NCBI GenBank assembly: GCA_018662715.1
Contig: JABJFP010000325.1
Span: forward strand, 1 to 5,840
Reading direction: 5' to 3'
DNA length: 5,840 bases
From: Methanobacteriota archaeon
Lineage (GTDB): Archaea > Thermoplasmatota > Poseidoniia > Poseidoniales > Poseidoniaceae
Shown piece by piece: positions 1 through 5,840 of the stretch. Every line of letters begins with the position of its first letter. Position 1 is the stretch's first letter. The position numbers and the translations under genes are program-made. Under the pieces are notes generated by a model, which saw only the letters and a program-made list of their open reading frames with translations, made no database searches and was not told the DNA's origin.

Positions 1-669
1 ACCACCGCCACCACCACCAGCAACCATAAGTAAATCAGCTGATACAGCAAGATTTCCTATACTAAGTGTACCGCTTGATGTGAATGTGTGAACTCTATAA
101 TTTCCAACTGTTGTTATTGTTCCACCTGTAGGTAACGATTTAATTACTGAGGTTTGTGAATTACTAGATGGAGTTCCATCTACGTTAACAATTGATATAG
201 TAATTGTATCTCCAGCACTCTGTCCATAAACTGCAGCAGGAACATCTACAGTTACACTACCAGATGATACTGGTCTTCCTGTAACAGTTGCAAGTGCTGT
301 TGCACCTTCTTTAAATACAATATCAATATTGTCTGTTGCATTAGAAACTGCTAATGTCAGTCCTGTTCCAAATCCTGCTGTAATATTTCCAGTTACGCTA
401 TCTAATGTGGGAATTAAGTTTGTTGAAATCCAAGCAGAACCATCATAGAATTCTAATGAACCAGTTGTTGAGTTGTATCTAGATTCACCTGTATCTGGAC
501 TAGATGGTCTTTGTGCAGTTGTACCAGCTGGTAAAGAAAGTCCACCAGTTGATGTATTGGGTTGGTCTGAAATCGCTGTAGGTGTTACTACAACATTGTC
601 CAATGCAGATGCAACAATGTCGCCATCAGCTTCAAATAGTTCTGCTATAATTTTTGATTTACTTGCCAT
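1..669 (-). CDS. Tail-fibre-like protein with glycine-rich segment, N-terminal part (3' end beyond left edge)
   Basis: The frame opens with ATG at 669 and stays open for 223 codons to base 1, so the C-terminus is missing. Residues 1-30 are a short polar/helical start. Residues 46-82 carry a pattern common in phage tail-fibre and structural proteins: LPAGTTAQRPSSP, then RYNSTTGSLEFYDGSAW. Residues 100-177 are Ser/Thr/Val-rich and look like an Ig-like beta domain (inference). Residues 190-217 read NYRVHTFTSSGTLSI followed by ADLLMVA, running into six glycines at the window edge. That resembles the 'yLvVAGGGGGG' entry of glycine-rich phage domains. The ATG overlaps the stop of the upstream gene (TAATG), and a GAGGT sequence lies 10 bases upstream inside that gene, so translation is probably coupled. 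Likely role: a virion appendage or receptor-contacting protein. The tail-fibre assignment is by family resemblance, not by a proven homologue. Confidence 0.8.
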   Translation of the reverse strand, partial: MASKSKIIAELFEADGDIVASALDNVVVTPTAISDQPNTSTGGLSLPAGTTAQRPSSPDTGESRYNSTTGSLEFYDGSAWISTNLIPTLDSVTGNITAGFGTGLTLAVSNATDNIDIVFKEGATALATVTGRPVSSGSVTVDVPAAVYGQSAGDTITISIVNVDGTPSSNSQTSVIKSLPTGGTITTVGNYRVHTFTSSGTLSIGNLAVSADLLMVAGGGGGG

Positions 670-1487
670 TAGAGTTGATACCTCACCATTATTTCTGAAG
701 CGTTAGCAGGAGCAAATGTAAACGTAACAACTCCTGTACTTGAATTGATTGCATAATCTATTGTTGGTTTTAAACAAATACCATTATAGAAAACAAATGC
801 ATTGTTTGTTGTTACACTAGTATTACTTAAAGTAAATGTAGTATCCGAACCATCGCCAGTAAAATTGTCGTAAATATAATCTGGGCCTCTACGAACATGA
901 GAACGAAGTCCACCCATATGTTTGATTTCAATATCTGCACTTGTGTCTGGAGCAGATGTAAATGTAACTACATTGTTTGCAAGAGCATAGTTCGTTGCAA
1001 CTTTCTGAAGAATACCATCAACAAATACCATAATAGAATCTGCATTTGCTGGTGTATCAGAAAGTGTGAATGTTACGTCTGAACCGTCACCAGTGAAAGT
1101 ATCTGTAGTGAAAGTTTGAAGATTAGATGCAAGTTCTGTTGCCCCAATAGAACCAGCAGGTGGTTTCATATTGTAAGGCCCTACACCTTTGTGAATGACG
1201 TAGATGACTGCACCAGTTGGTACTGTCTCTGAGAAGTTTAGAATTCTAGGTTGAGAACTTGAGTTTTCGTGAACTGTATAAGCGGTATCTGGTTCTTGAC
1301 GAACATTATCTAATACTACTTCAATGTTTGAGGACTCACTGCCTGGAACATCAATGCTTAACTCAACAGCAGCAGCATAGGTTGTCGAACCAACTGAAAT
1401 ACTTCCAAAGTCTGTTTTTACAAAATCTTCCTTTGGAAAACTTGTAGAGACTTGATTTATAAATGGTACGCCCAAGTAACTTGACAT
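669..1487 (-). CDS. Tail-fibre-like virion protein made of repeated beta modules (272 aa)
   Basis: Complete ORF, ATG at 1487 to TAA at 671-669. The protein is Thr/Ser/Asp-rich, with no signal peptide or membrane segment and a single Cys (C238). Two clearly related modules are visible. Module A is at residues 130-191 and module B at 208-271. Each begins with FTGDGSD-x-TFTLS, continues with a strand of the form 'VFVDGILQK' / 'VFYNGICLK', then a 'Y-A-(I/L)' step, a 'VVTFT-x-AP' strand and a final 'I-hydrophobic' strand. A weaker third copy may occupy residues 33-100 (VVLDNVRQEPDTAYTV). This matches a recurrent phage fibre motif, roughly 'v-NG-x-q-P-x-dY-x-v-x-t-F-x-x-aP', known from tail-fibre-type proteins. 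A GP-rich linker (residues 192-207) joins A and B. An AAGGGG sequence overlapping the upstream stop serves as ribosome-binding site. Likely an appendage component acting with the next gene; the precise virion position is unknown. Confidence 0.85.
   Translation of the reverse strand: MSSYLGVPFINQVSTSFPKEDFVKTDFGSISVGSTTYAAAVELSIDVPGSESSNIEVVLDNVRQEPDTAYTVHENSSSQPRILNFSETVPTGAVIYVIHKGVGPYNMKPPAGSIGATELASNLQTFTTDTFTGDGSDVTFTLSDTPANADSIMVFVDGILQKVATNYALANNVVTFTSAPDTSADIEIKHMGGLRSHVRRGPDYIYDNFTGDGSDTTFTLSNTSVTTNNAFVFYNGICLKPTIDYAINSSTGVVTFTFAPANASEIMVRYQL
675..866 (-). repeat. Protein repeat module B of the 272-aa gene
   Basis: This stretch encodes residues 208-271 and ends one residue before the C-terminus. 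It shares the FTGDGSD-x-TFTLS opening, the 'VFYNGICLK-x-x-x-DYA' middle and the VVTFTFAP strand with module A. The gene therefore ends on a complete module, which argues that the ORF is intact and not truncated. Confidence 0.75.
680..684 (-). promoter_or_regulatory. Ribosome-binding site for the gene starting at 669
   Basis: The minus strand reads GAGGT, 10 bases before the ATG, inside the last codons of the upstream gene (the AGG-TAT of its C-terminal RYQL). This supports the ATG at 669 as the start. Confidence 0.5.
915..1100 (-). repeat. Protein repeat module A of the 272-aa gene
   Basis: This stretch encodes residues 130-191. Its opening, FTGDGSD-x-TFTLS, is identical to module B apart from the x position, and the later strands align (VFVDGILQK with VFVYNG-type sequence, VVTFTSAP with VVTFTFAP). 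Starts of the two modules are 78 residues apart. At the DNA level the copies differ at most synonymous positions, so this is a protein repeat rather than a recent DNA duplication. Confidence 0.75.
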
Positions 1488-1496
1488 TATTTTCTA

Positions 1497-1502
1497 CCCC
1501 TT
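1497..1502 (-). promoter_or_regulatory. Ribosome-binding site for the 272-aa gene
   Basis: The minus strand reads AAGGGG, 9 bases before the ATG at 1487. Its first two bases are the last two of the TAA stop of the preceding gene, so the two genes are probably translated in sequence from one message. The match to AAGGAG is one base short. Confidence 0.5.
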
Positions 1503-1845
1503 ATGCAACATCTTCTAGAATTGAACATACTACATCAACAGTTGATGCAGATGCATATACTCTAACTTGATCATCACCGTTTAACACTACTTTTTGACCT
1601 GACACCACTTTTAATGCACCGCCCGAAGGGATTGGTGCATTTTTTACAATGTGATAAGATGCAGTTCCAGATGAATCATATAACTGAACAGTAACCTGTA
1701 CAGCAGATGAACCTGTGTTTGCAACGTCAAGTTCAATTAGAATTGAGTTAACGGCAGAACCATTGTTTGCAGTATAGACAGCAGTTGGTGAAGAACTATT
1801 TGTACTCACACTTGTCGCAAATGCGTTTTTAAAATTGTTTGCCAT
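1501..1845 (-). CDS. Small beta-rich virion structural protein (114 aa)
   Basis: Complete ORF, ATG at 1845 to TAA at 1503-1501. After a short N-terminal MANNFKNAFATSV start, the protein is almost entirely predicted beta: alternating hydrophobic strands at about residues 34-43 (SILIELDVAN), 48-56 (AVQVTVQLY), 63-80 and 94-111. The central block, IVKNAPIPSGGALKVV followed by GQKVVLNGDDQVRV, together with the MANNFKNA start, resembles a small protein type that recurs in the structural regions of marine phages of both myovirus and podovirus kinds (recollection of the family, not a search). No membrane segment or signal peptide is visible, and there is one Cys (C107). It is the first gene after the late promoter at 1882-1875 and has the strongest Shine-Dalgarno in the window, suggesting it is made in high copy. 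Candidate roles are a decoration, tail-tube/fibre accessory or fibre-base protein; none can be chosen from sequence alone. Confidence 0.85.
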   Translation of the reverse strand: MANNFKNAFATSVSTNSSSPTAVYTANNGSAVNSILIELDVANTGSSAVQVTVQLYDSSGTASYHIVKNAPIPSGGALKVVSGQKVVLNGDDQVRVYASASTVDVVCSILEDVA

Positions 1846-1853
1846 TCTGACTT

Positions 1854-1860
1854 CTTCCTT
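1854..1860 (-). promoter_or_regulatory. Strong ribosome-binding site for the 114-aa gene
   Basis: The minus strand reads AAGGAAG, 8 bases before the ATG at 1845 and preceded by an A-rich stretch. It is the best Shine-Dalgarno match in the window and fixes the start of the 114-aa gene. Confidence 0.75.
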
Positions 1861-1874
1861 TTTTTATATACTCT

Positions 1875-1882
1875 TATTTATA
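1875..1882 (-). promoter_or_regulatory. T4-type late promoter (TATAAATA)
   Basis: The minus strand reads TATAAATA exactly, the T4 late promoter octamer recognised by the phage late sigma factor gp55 with gp33 and the sliding clamp. It lies in the only real intergenic gap (1846-1886), four bases after the stop of the 224-aa gene. By T4 geometry, transcription would start about six bases past the octamer, near 1869, giving a leader of roughly 25 bases that contains the strong Shine-Dalgarno. It would drive the 114-aa gene and the two genes after it. The motif and its position are seen directly; activity is inferred. Confidence 0.75.
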
Positions 1883-1886
1883 ACGA

Positions 1887-2561
1887 TTAACCAAGTGCAA
1901 CACCAATTGCAATGGAAAATCCTTCAGTTGCCATAACACCACCAGTAGTAGGATGTGACATGCTGATTCCGTTTTCGTTTATCAATGCACCATTAATATA
2001 TAAGTTTCTCCACTCTTTGCCACTCTCACCTAAGTCATAAGTGTTTGTTGCATTGGGGACAATATTAGATGTCAAGTCTGCATTGAAAGTTACACTATCT
2101 GTATCTCCATCACCAAGTGTAATGTTTCCATCAGCAGTTATATTGCCTGATGCATGGACGTTACCAGTTACTTGGATACCGTTAGTATCTGTTGTTAATT
2201 TTGTGCTTCCATTAAACTGAAGTTTAACTCCACTCGTAGAATCTACATTTAAAGTTCCTGTACCATCGTGTTTGATGATAGAGTTAGAAGCATCATGGTA
2301 TAGTTGCAAGTCATCACTTATACCCATCTTAATACGATAGGCAGATGCACTTGTTGAATCTTCAAAGTCAATTACGTTAGGTAGTAATACAGTAGACAAC
2401 CCATTTTGCAATTCTTTGATTGCTTCCAATGCATCTGTTACTGCAACACCGTTAACAGTTGAAGGTAAATTTGCAATATCACCTAAATCTGTAGCGAGTC
2501 GATTAAACTCAACTCTCCACTCTTCAAAAGTAAAACTTGCTGGTGCGTTTCTATCTGCCAT
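1887..2561 (-). CDS. Tail-fibre-like structural protein (224 aa)
   Basis: Complete ORF, ATG at 2561 to TAA at 1889-1887. Residues 9-55 look helical: a FTFEEWRVEFNRLATDLGDI segment, then TDALEAIKELQNGL, plausibly an attachment or oligomerisation region. Residues 74-106 (YRIKMG, DDLQLYHDASNSII, HDGTGTLNV) and 111-160 (GVKLQFNGSTKL, VTGNVHASGNITADGNITLG, DTDSVTFNADL) form a repetitive beta-rich shaft. Residues 165-190 (SNIVPNATNTYDLGESGKEW, then RNLYING) match the 'N-I-x-P-x-x-x-x-x-YDLG-s-x-x-x-W-x-x-LY' block common in marine phage fibre proteins. No Cys and no membrane segment. Its ATG overlaps the stop of the preceding 75-aa gene (TAATG), and only a weak TGGA Shine-Dalgarno lies 9 bases upstream, so coupling is likely. 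Probable role: part of a tail fibre or similar appendage. It lacks a chaperone/peptidase-like C-terminal domain and ends in a short SIAIGVALG tail. Confidence 0.85.
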   Translation of the reverse strand: MADRNAPASFTFEEWRVEFNRLATDLGDIANLPSTVNGVAVTDALEAIKELQNGLSTVLLPNVIDFEDSTSASAYRIKMGISDDLQLYHDASNSIIKHDGTGTLNVDSTSGVKLQFNGSTKLTTDTNGIQVTGNVHASGNITADGNITLGDGDTDSVTFNADLTSNIVPNATNTYDLGESGKEWRNLYINGALINENGISMSHPTTGGVMATEGFSIAIGVALG

Positions 2562-2788
2562 TATTTTTTATCCACTAATTGCAATAAGAGATTTTTAATT
2601 TCGTGCATCTCGCACTTTAGATTATTTATGTCTCTCACTGCACTCCTAAGTTCATCCTTTGATGCTTTTGCATTTCTTGAACGAGTTACTGCTGCTTCGT
2701 AAGCTGCCATATTAGTATTGACAATTGCTCCCGAAACTGTATCACGGGCAAGGTCTTGATGATCTTTAACTTTTAAATAATCCGTCAT
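2561..2788 (-). CDS. Small coiled-coil protein of the structural cluster (75 aa)
   Basis: I place the start at the ATG at 2788, giving 75 residues (MTDYLKVKDHQDLARDTVSG...); stop TAA at 2563-2561. A longer reading from a TTG at 2806 would add six residues that lie over the end of the upstream gene and is less likely. The ATG follows the upstream TAG after a single base, with no good Shine-Dalgarno, so re-initiation or coupling is expected. Residues 1-27 (K-V-K-D-H-x-D-L-x-R-D-x-x-S-G-A-I-V-N-T-N) resemble a small protein type found beside structural genes in T4-like marine phages (recollection, no named function). Residues 45-75 form a coiled coil: L57, M61, I64, L68 and L71 follow a heptad, with L47, V51 and I54 continuing it upstream after a stutter. 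It may be a small oligomeric connector or assembly factor; the function is unknown. Confidence 0.8.
   Translation of the reverse strand: MTDYLKVKDHQDLARDTVSGAIVNTNMAAYEAAVTRSRNAKASKDELRSAVRDINNLKCEMHEIKNLLLQLVDKK
2623..2630 (-). promoter_or_regulatory. Possible late promoter inside the 75-aa gene (CATAAATA)
   Basis: The minus strand reads CATAAATA, fitting the relaxed NATAAATA late motif reported for marine T4-like phages but not the exact T4 octamer. It lies in the second half of the 75-aa gene, about 60 bases before the ATG at 2561, which would suit a transcript starting the 224-aa gene. Because it is within coding sequence of an AT-rich genome, a chance match is quite possible. Confidence 0.35.
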
Positions 2789-2789
2789 T

Positions 2790-5700
2790 CTATGTCGCCA
2801 ATGCAATTGCCCGTAAGTCTTTCATACGAGGCGGTTCTGCACAGTTTGTTCCTTGCATTCTAATCTTGATTGCGAAAGAAATAAACTCTGGTAAGTTGTT
2901 TACTGTATATTCTCTTTCAATGAAATCATCGAAATCAACTGAAGAGTTAACATTTGAATCTGGTTCACCAGCAGTATTGAAGTACGTCCAACCAATTTCA
3001 TCAAAGTCAGATGCATCATCTGAACGAAGTATCTTATACATTAATTGAATTTCTGCACTATCAAACTTAACTGCATCAACGAAACATTTCAGAGATGTAG
3101 CAGGAGTTTTCAATTGCGCCTTACGAGTAATGTAAACCACTTCTCCAGAATCACCTTCTGGTTCGTTTGCAGAATTAAACTCAGCAGATGGATAAACATC
3201 AGAAGATGTATCTACATTGTCTAATCTGTTTGCAACTGTAACGATAGTCTTTCTATCCAAATCAATGATTGGTGAAAGGTTCTCTACAGATGAAGTCATA
3301 GTGAAGATGAGTTCAAATGATTTGTTACCAGATAGTTCGTTTGTTTCGTTAACTTGTGAACATATAATCTTAGGGTCTTCAAAGTAATAGTTATCAGTAA
3401 TCGGTATTTGGTCTGCTTGTGACAGAGTTTGTTTAACGAAAGACTGTTGAGCACCACTTGGAGATGTACCAGTTGTTGTTCTTGTCTTAGAAGAAATAGT
3501 TGTATTTGGATGTTCAATAACTGGAACAAGAGTTTGCATAGTATCAATCAATGCGTTCTCTGTTGCAGTAACACTTGTGCCACCACCTGTGATATTACCA
3601 GATGCACTAGCAGTTGTAGCAACTGTGTATGAGTCAATCTGAATATCTTGTAATGCAACATGTGTCTTATTAATTTCTGTTAGTGGAATACCACTTAACA
3701 TATACAACTCTACCACTGAAGCATCTGCATGAAGAACATCTGTTCCTTCAACTGCACGAGTCAGAGAAGATATAGTTGTACCAGAAATAGTTCCAGATAT
3801 AACCTCACTACCAATCTTAACAAAACAAGTTCCACTATTTGGGAATCCTGTATCTGTTGCAAGAGTTAATGTTGTTGCTGCCGCAGCGAGAGAACCGTTT
3901 AATGTTGTCGCAATATTAGAAGATACACCACTAATTGTAACATTATTAGATGTGTTGTACATGTGATGATCTGGATGCGAAACTTTAACTTTGTTCGTTG
4001 AAGCAAATGTTCTGATTGGGTTTTCTTTAAGTGTCTTAACTGGAAGTACATCGTTTACCAATGTAACTGCCGCAGACTTAGATGTATCAAAGGTTGCACG
4101 ATATAGAGTAAACTTCAAGTCCTCTAAATCATATGCAGTCCATGTAGTATTGTTCTGTGATTTAAATAGAACACCAAGATATGGTTGTTCTGAAACCAAA
4201 CGTGAACCACCTACATCAGTTTCACCCATTCGTGAAATCCATGCAAAGTATTTCTGTGAGTCTGTAAATAATACAACACAATACTCAACACCATCTTTAA
4301 CATAAACAGGTTCATCAAATGTAACTGTAGTTGCTACTGAAGCATCATCAGAGATTGAAACCTCTGAAGGTTCAAGAGTTTTAGAACCGAATGGTAATAC
4401 CTTAGTTGTAGGATACCCATTATCCATTTCTCTAATTTGAATAGTAACTGGAAGTGAAGGGTCTTTGCCTTGGAAAAAAGTATCAATCTTAGTAATATAT
4501 TCTCCACCTTCTGCTTGTGGCATAAAGGATTGTGCAAGCGGATCCCACCAACCAACAACTTCTCTTCTAGTATCAGTTCTACTTGTTGCTTCTGTTTGAG
4601 ATACATTACGAACCTCAACTCTTGCATTACGAGTAGCAATAATAGTTTCTTGAATTGTACTTAGAATACCAGTTGCAGAATAAATTGCTTGTGCAAATGT
4701 TTCTGGTTCTGGAGCAATTTCATTTTTGTCCGAAGAAGTTAATCTGAATACCCTGTCACCAGTTCTGAAACGAGCATTTCCTTGAACATTAGGGTCTGGA
4801 ATTGCAAATGTACCTACAATTTTACCAGCCGCTGATGTAATCAAATTACCACCAGCACTTCCACCAGATGGAGTTACTAATGATGTTACATTTGATTTAT
4901 CAAAGAATGGATAAACTTTTGTAAGAGGTTTCATTCCAGTAACATTGAATGTGATGTTTCTTGCACGAATGAAAGGAATCAATGCACGAGATACAACTCT
5001 ATCACCTTGTGACTCTGTATCGATTTGTGCAACAACTGTTGTATTAACCCCTCTTCTAGAACGTGTTCCAGTTTCAGTTTCAGTTGTTTGTCTAATAACA
5101 GCACGCCCAGGCACAGAACGAGATTCAGCAGAACCGAATGAATGGTCTCTCCAAGTATTCGAAGTGGATGTTGTAACACCACTCCACTGTGTTTGCCATG
5201 CGTTCCATACTGTACCCAATGCATTTGCATTCTGAGCAAGTATTGTGTCGAAGTTACCTTCTCTGTTAATAATCAAATCTGGGATTCTAGTAGTTTCAAA
5301 CCACTCATCACCAGATGGAGATAGTCTACAAATACCAGCCCATGCAAATGATAGTACAGGGTTTAGGTTTTCAATACGAGTTGCATATGGTTGCTCTACT
5401 GCAACTTTGTGTGTGTAAGGAAGTGTTAGAACGTCACCAGTTTTTTGATATTGGTCATTAGTTCTATCAGTGTCCGTTGTGTTTTCTTCTGCAAGAGCAA
5501 CACCCTTCATAAAGTATTTTGGACGAAGTTCACCGTTCTGCATATCTATAGCATTTCTATAGTCTGGATGCTTCACGTTACCAGTTGCATGTCCTTTAAA
5601 GTTATCTACCAAGAAACCAGATTTGAATCTATCAAATCCATCTGCATCTTGAATTTGTAAAGACTTTGCATCTTTCTCTAAAAGGTTCAATGCAGTGTAG

Positions 5701-5840
5701 TATTCCATATTCTCAATACGAGCTTCTAGTTTACCAATGTCACGCATTGTGTATCTGCGGTTATTTACTGAAGTATAAGTTACATCAGCAATATCAATAA
5801 CGAAAGCAGGCAGAGTGATATCAGCAAGTTTCATTGCATC
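2790..5840 (-). CDS. Large virion structural protein of the DUF4815-associated type, C-terminal part (5' end beyond right edge)
   Basis: The frame is open from base 5840 to the TAG at 2792-2790 (1016 codons). The ATG at 5834 is almost certainly internal: the frame continues upstream (D-A-M-K-L), and in related proteins this stretch follows a long N-terminal DUF4815-like part that would lie outside the window. Numbering from that Met, residues 25-53 (NRRYTMRDIGKLEARIENME, then YYTALNLLE) and 59-81 (LQIQDADGFDRFKSGF, then VDNFKGH) are hallmark blocks. Residues 277-312 contain the 'GDRVVSRALIPFIRARNITF' and 'KPLTKVYPFFD' blocks. Residues 429-465 hold WWDPLAQSF, ITKIDTFFQGKDPSLPV. Residues 533-561 hold ISRMGE and QPYLGVLFKSQN. 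A small beta module (about 645-712) is inserted. The end, PPRMKDLRAIALAT, is also family-like. Soluble, no membrane segments. Role: large tail/baseplate or fibre-associated structural component, by family resemblance; the exact virion location is unproven. Confidence 0.9.
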   Translation of the reverse strand, partial: DAMKLADITLPAFVIDIADVTYTSVNNRRYTMRDIGKLEARIENMEYYTALNLLEKDAKSLQIQDADGFDRFKSGFLVDNFKGHATGNVKHPDYRNAIDMQNGELRPKYFMKGVALAEENTTDTDRTNDQYQKTGDVLTLPYTHKVAVEQPYATRIENLNPVLSFAWAGICRLSPSGDEWFETTRIPDLIINREGNFDTILAQNANALGTVWNAWQTQWSGVTTSTSNTWRDHSFGSAESRSVPGRAVIRQTTETETGTRSRRGVNTTVVAQIDTESQGDRVVSRALIPFIRARNITFNVTGMKPLTKVYPFFDKSNVTSLVTPSGGSAGGNLITSAAGKIVGTFAIPDPNVQGNARFRTGDRVFRLTSSDKNEIAPEPETFAQAIYSATGILSTIQETIIATRNARVEVRNVSQTEATSRTDTRREVVGWWDPLAQSFMPQAEGGEYITKIDTFFQGKDPSLPVTIQIREMDNGYPTTKVLPFGSKTLEPSEVSISDDASVATTVTFDEPVYVKDGVEYCVVLFTDSQKYFAWISRMGETDVGGSRLVSEQPYLGVLFKSQNNTTWTAYDLEDLKFTLYRATFDTSKSAAVTLVNDVLPVKTLKENPIRTFASTNKVKVSHPDHHMYNTSNNVTISGVSSNIATTLNGSLAAAATTLTLATDTGFPNSGTCFVKIGSEVISGTISGTTISSLTRAVEGTDVLHADASVVELYMLSGIPLTEINKTHVALQDIQIDSYTVATTASASGNITGGGTSVTATENALIDTMQTLVPVIEHPNTTISSKTRTTTGTSPSGAQQSFVKQTLSQADQIPITDNYYFEDPKIICSQVNETNELSGNKSFELIFTMTSSVENLSPIIDLDRKTIVTVANRLDNVDTSSDVYPSAEFNSANEPEGDSGEVVYITRKAQLKTPATSLKCFVDAVKFDSAEIQLMYKILRSDDASDFDEIGWTYFNTAGEPDSNVNSSVDFDDFIEREYTVNNLPEFISFAIKIRMQGTNCAEPPRMKDLRAIALAT
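3699..3902 (-). other. Small beta module embedded in the large structural protein
   Basis: Encodes about residues 645-712 (from the Met at 5834): a TTLTLATDTGFPNSGT segment, then FVKIGSEVISG, then LTRAVEGTDVLHADASVVELY. This is the recurrent phage pattern 'T-L-x-V-x-x-x-x-gFP-x-sG-x-x-x-I-x-x-E-x-I-x-Y... RG-x-x-GT-x-x-x-H-x-x-G-x-x-V', seen in many unrelated virion proteins. It follows the VSHPDHHMYNTSNNVTISGV segment (residues 618-637) and looks like a plug-in domain rather than part of the core fold. The boundaries are approximate and the function is unknown, with surface display or stabilisation as possibilities. Confidence 0.6.

Noticed and set aside
1..19. Simple ACC trinucleotide repeat as a microsatellite or array
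   Set aside because: It is the reverse complement of GGT/GGC glycine codons in an open reading frame and matches a glycine-rich protein domain.
1454..1461. TATAAATC on the minus strand as a further late promoter
   Set aside because: The last base of the octamer is wrong and it lies within the first codons of the 272-aa gene, far from the next gene start.
1859..1865. Run of seven T on the plus strand as a terminator
   Set aside because: There is no GC-rich stem beside it, and for the minus-strand transcripts it is an A run, forming part of the leader before the Shine-Dalgarno.
2789..2806. TTG start that would lengthen the small coiled-coil protein by six residues (MHWRHR)
   Set aside because: It lies inside the last codons of the upstream gene, is a rare start codon and has no Shine-Dalgarno. 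The ATG at 2788 gives a start that resembles related small proteins.
3991..4305. Plus-strand ORF of 104 codons, and other plus-strand ORFs of 60-96 codons
   Set aside because: They lie opposite strongly supported minus-strand genes, show odd composition and have no recognisable motifs; they are shadow frames.
4334..4639. Minus-strand ORF of 101 codons in another frame of the large structural gene
   Set aside because: It overlaps the conserved DPLAQSF region of the real frame, is Leu/Gln-rich through frame shift and has no family features. The same applies to 3296-3547 and 4979-5239.
5832..5834. ATG at 5834 as the true start of the large structural protein
   Set aside because: The frame remains open to the window edge, and the first residues are in the middle of a block (D-A-M-K-L-x-D-x-x-x-P) that is internal in proteins of this type, so the gene is 5'-truncated by the window.

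Overview
The window looks like part of the late structural (virion) gene cluster of an AT-rich marine tailed phage, most probably a T4-like myovirus of the cyanophage/pelagiphage type. This rests on three observations. The largest gene carries the conserved C-terminal blocks I associate with the very long DUF4815-type virion proteins of marine T4-like phages. It is followed by small tail-fibre-like proteins of kinds that recur in marine phage genomes. A perfect T4-type late promoter octamer (TATAAATA) sits in the only sizeable intergenic gap. The host cannot be determined from this sequence; cyanobacteria and SAR11 are both plausible.

All six genes are on the minus strand, so transcription runs from the right edge to the left. 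In order of transcription they are: (1) 5840-2790, the C-terminal 1016 codons of a large structural protein whose start lies beyond the right edge; (2) 2788-2561, a 75-aa protein with a C-terminal coiled coil; (3) 2561-1887, a 224-aa tail-fibre-like protein; (4) 1845-1501, a 114-aa beta-rich virion protein; (5) 1487-669, a 272-aa protein built from repeated beta modules; (6) 669-1, the N-terminal 223 codons of a tail-fibre-like protein that enters a glycine-rich segment exactly at the left edge.

The genes are very tightly packed. Genes 1/2 are one base apart, and genes 2/3 and 5/6 overlap by one base (TAATG). Genes 4/5 are 13 bases apart, with the ribosome-binding site overlapping the upstream stop. 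The only real gap is the 41 bases between genes 3 and 4, which holds the late promoter and the best Shine-Dalgarno of the window. A second, weaker late-promoter-like octamer (CATAAATA) lies inside gene 2, upstream of gene 3. There is no gene-free stretch of 300 bases, no RNA gene, no mobile element and no CRISPR array.

Functionally the set reads as a tail, baseplate or fibre assembly module: a large scaffold-like structural protein, a small coiled-coil protein, and several beta-rich fibre-type proteins that probably form or decorate host-contacting appendages. Exact virion positions are not established by the sequence. I see no evidence of a non-structural system (defence, metabolism or mobile DNA) here. 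The most interesting signals are the repeated module in gene 5 and the promoter that divides the cluster.
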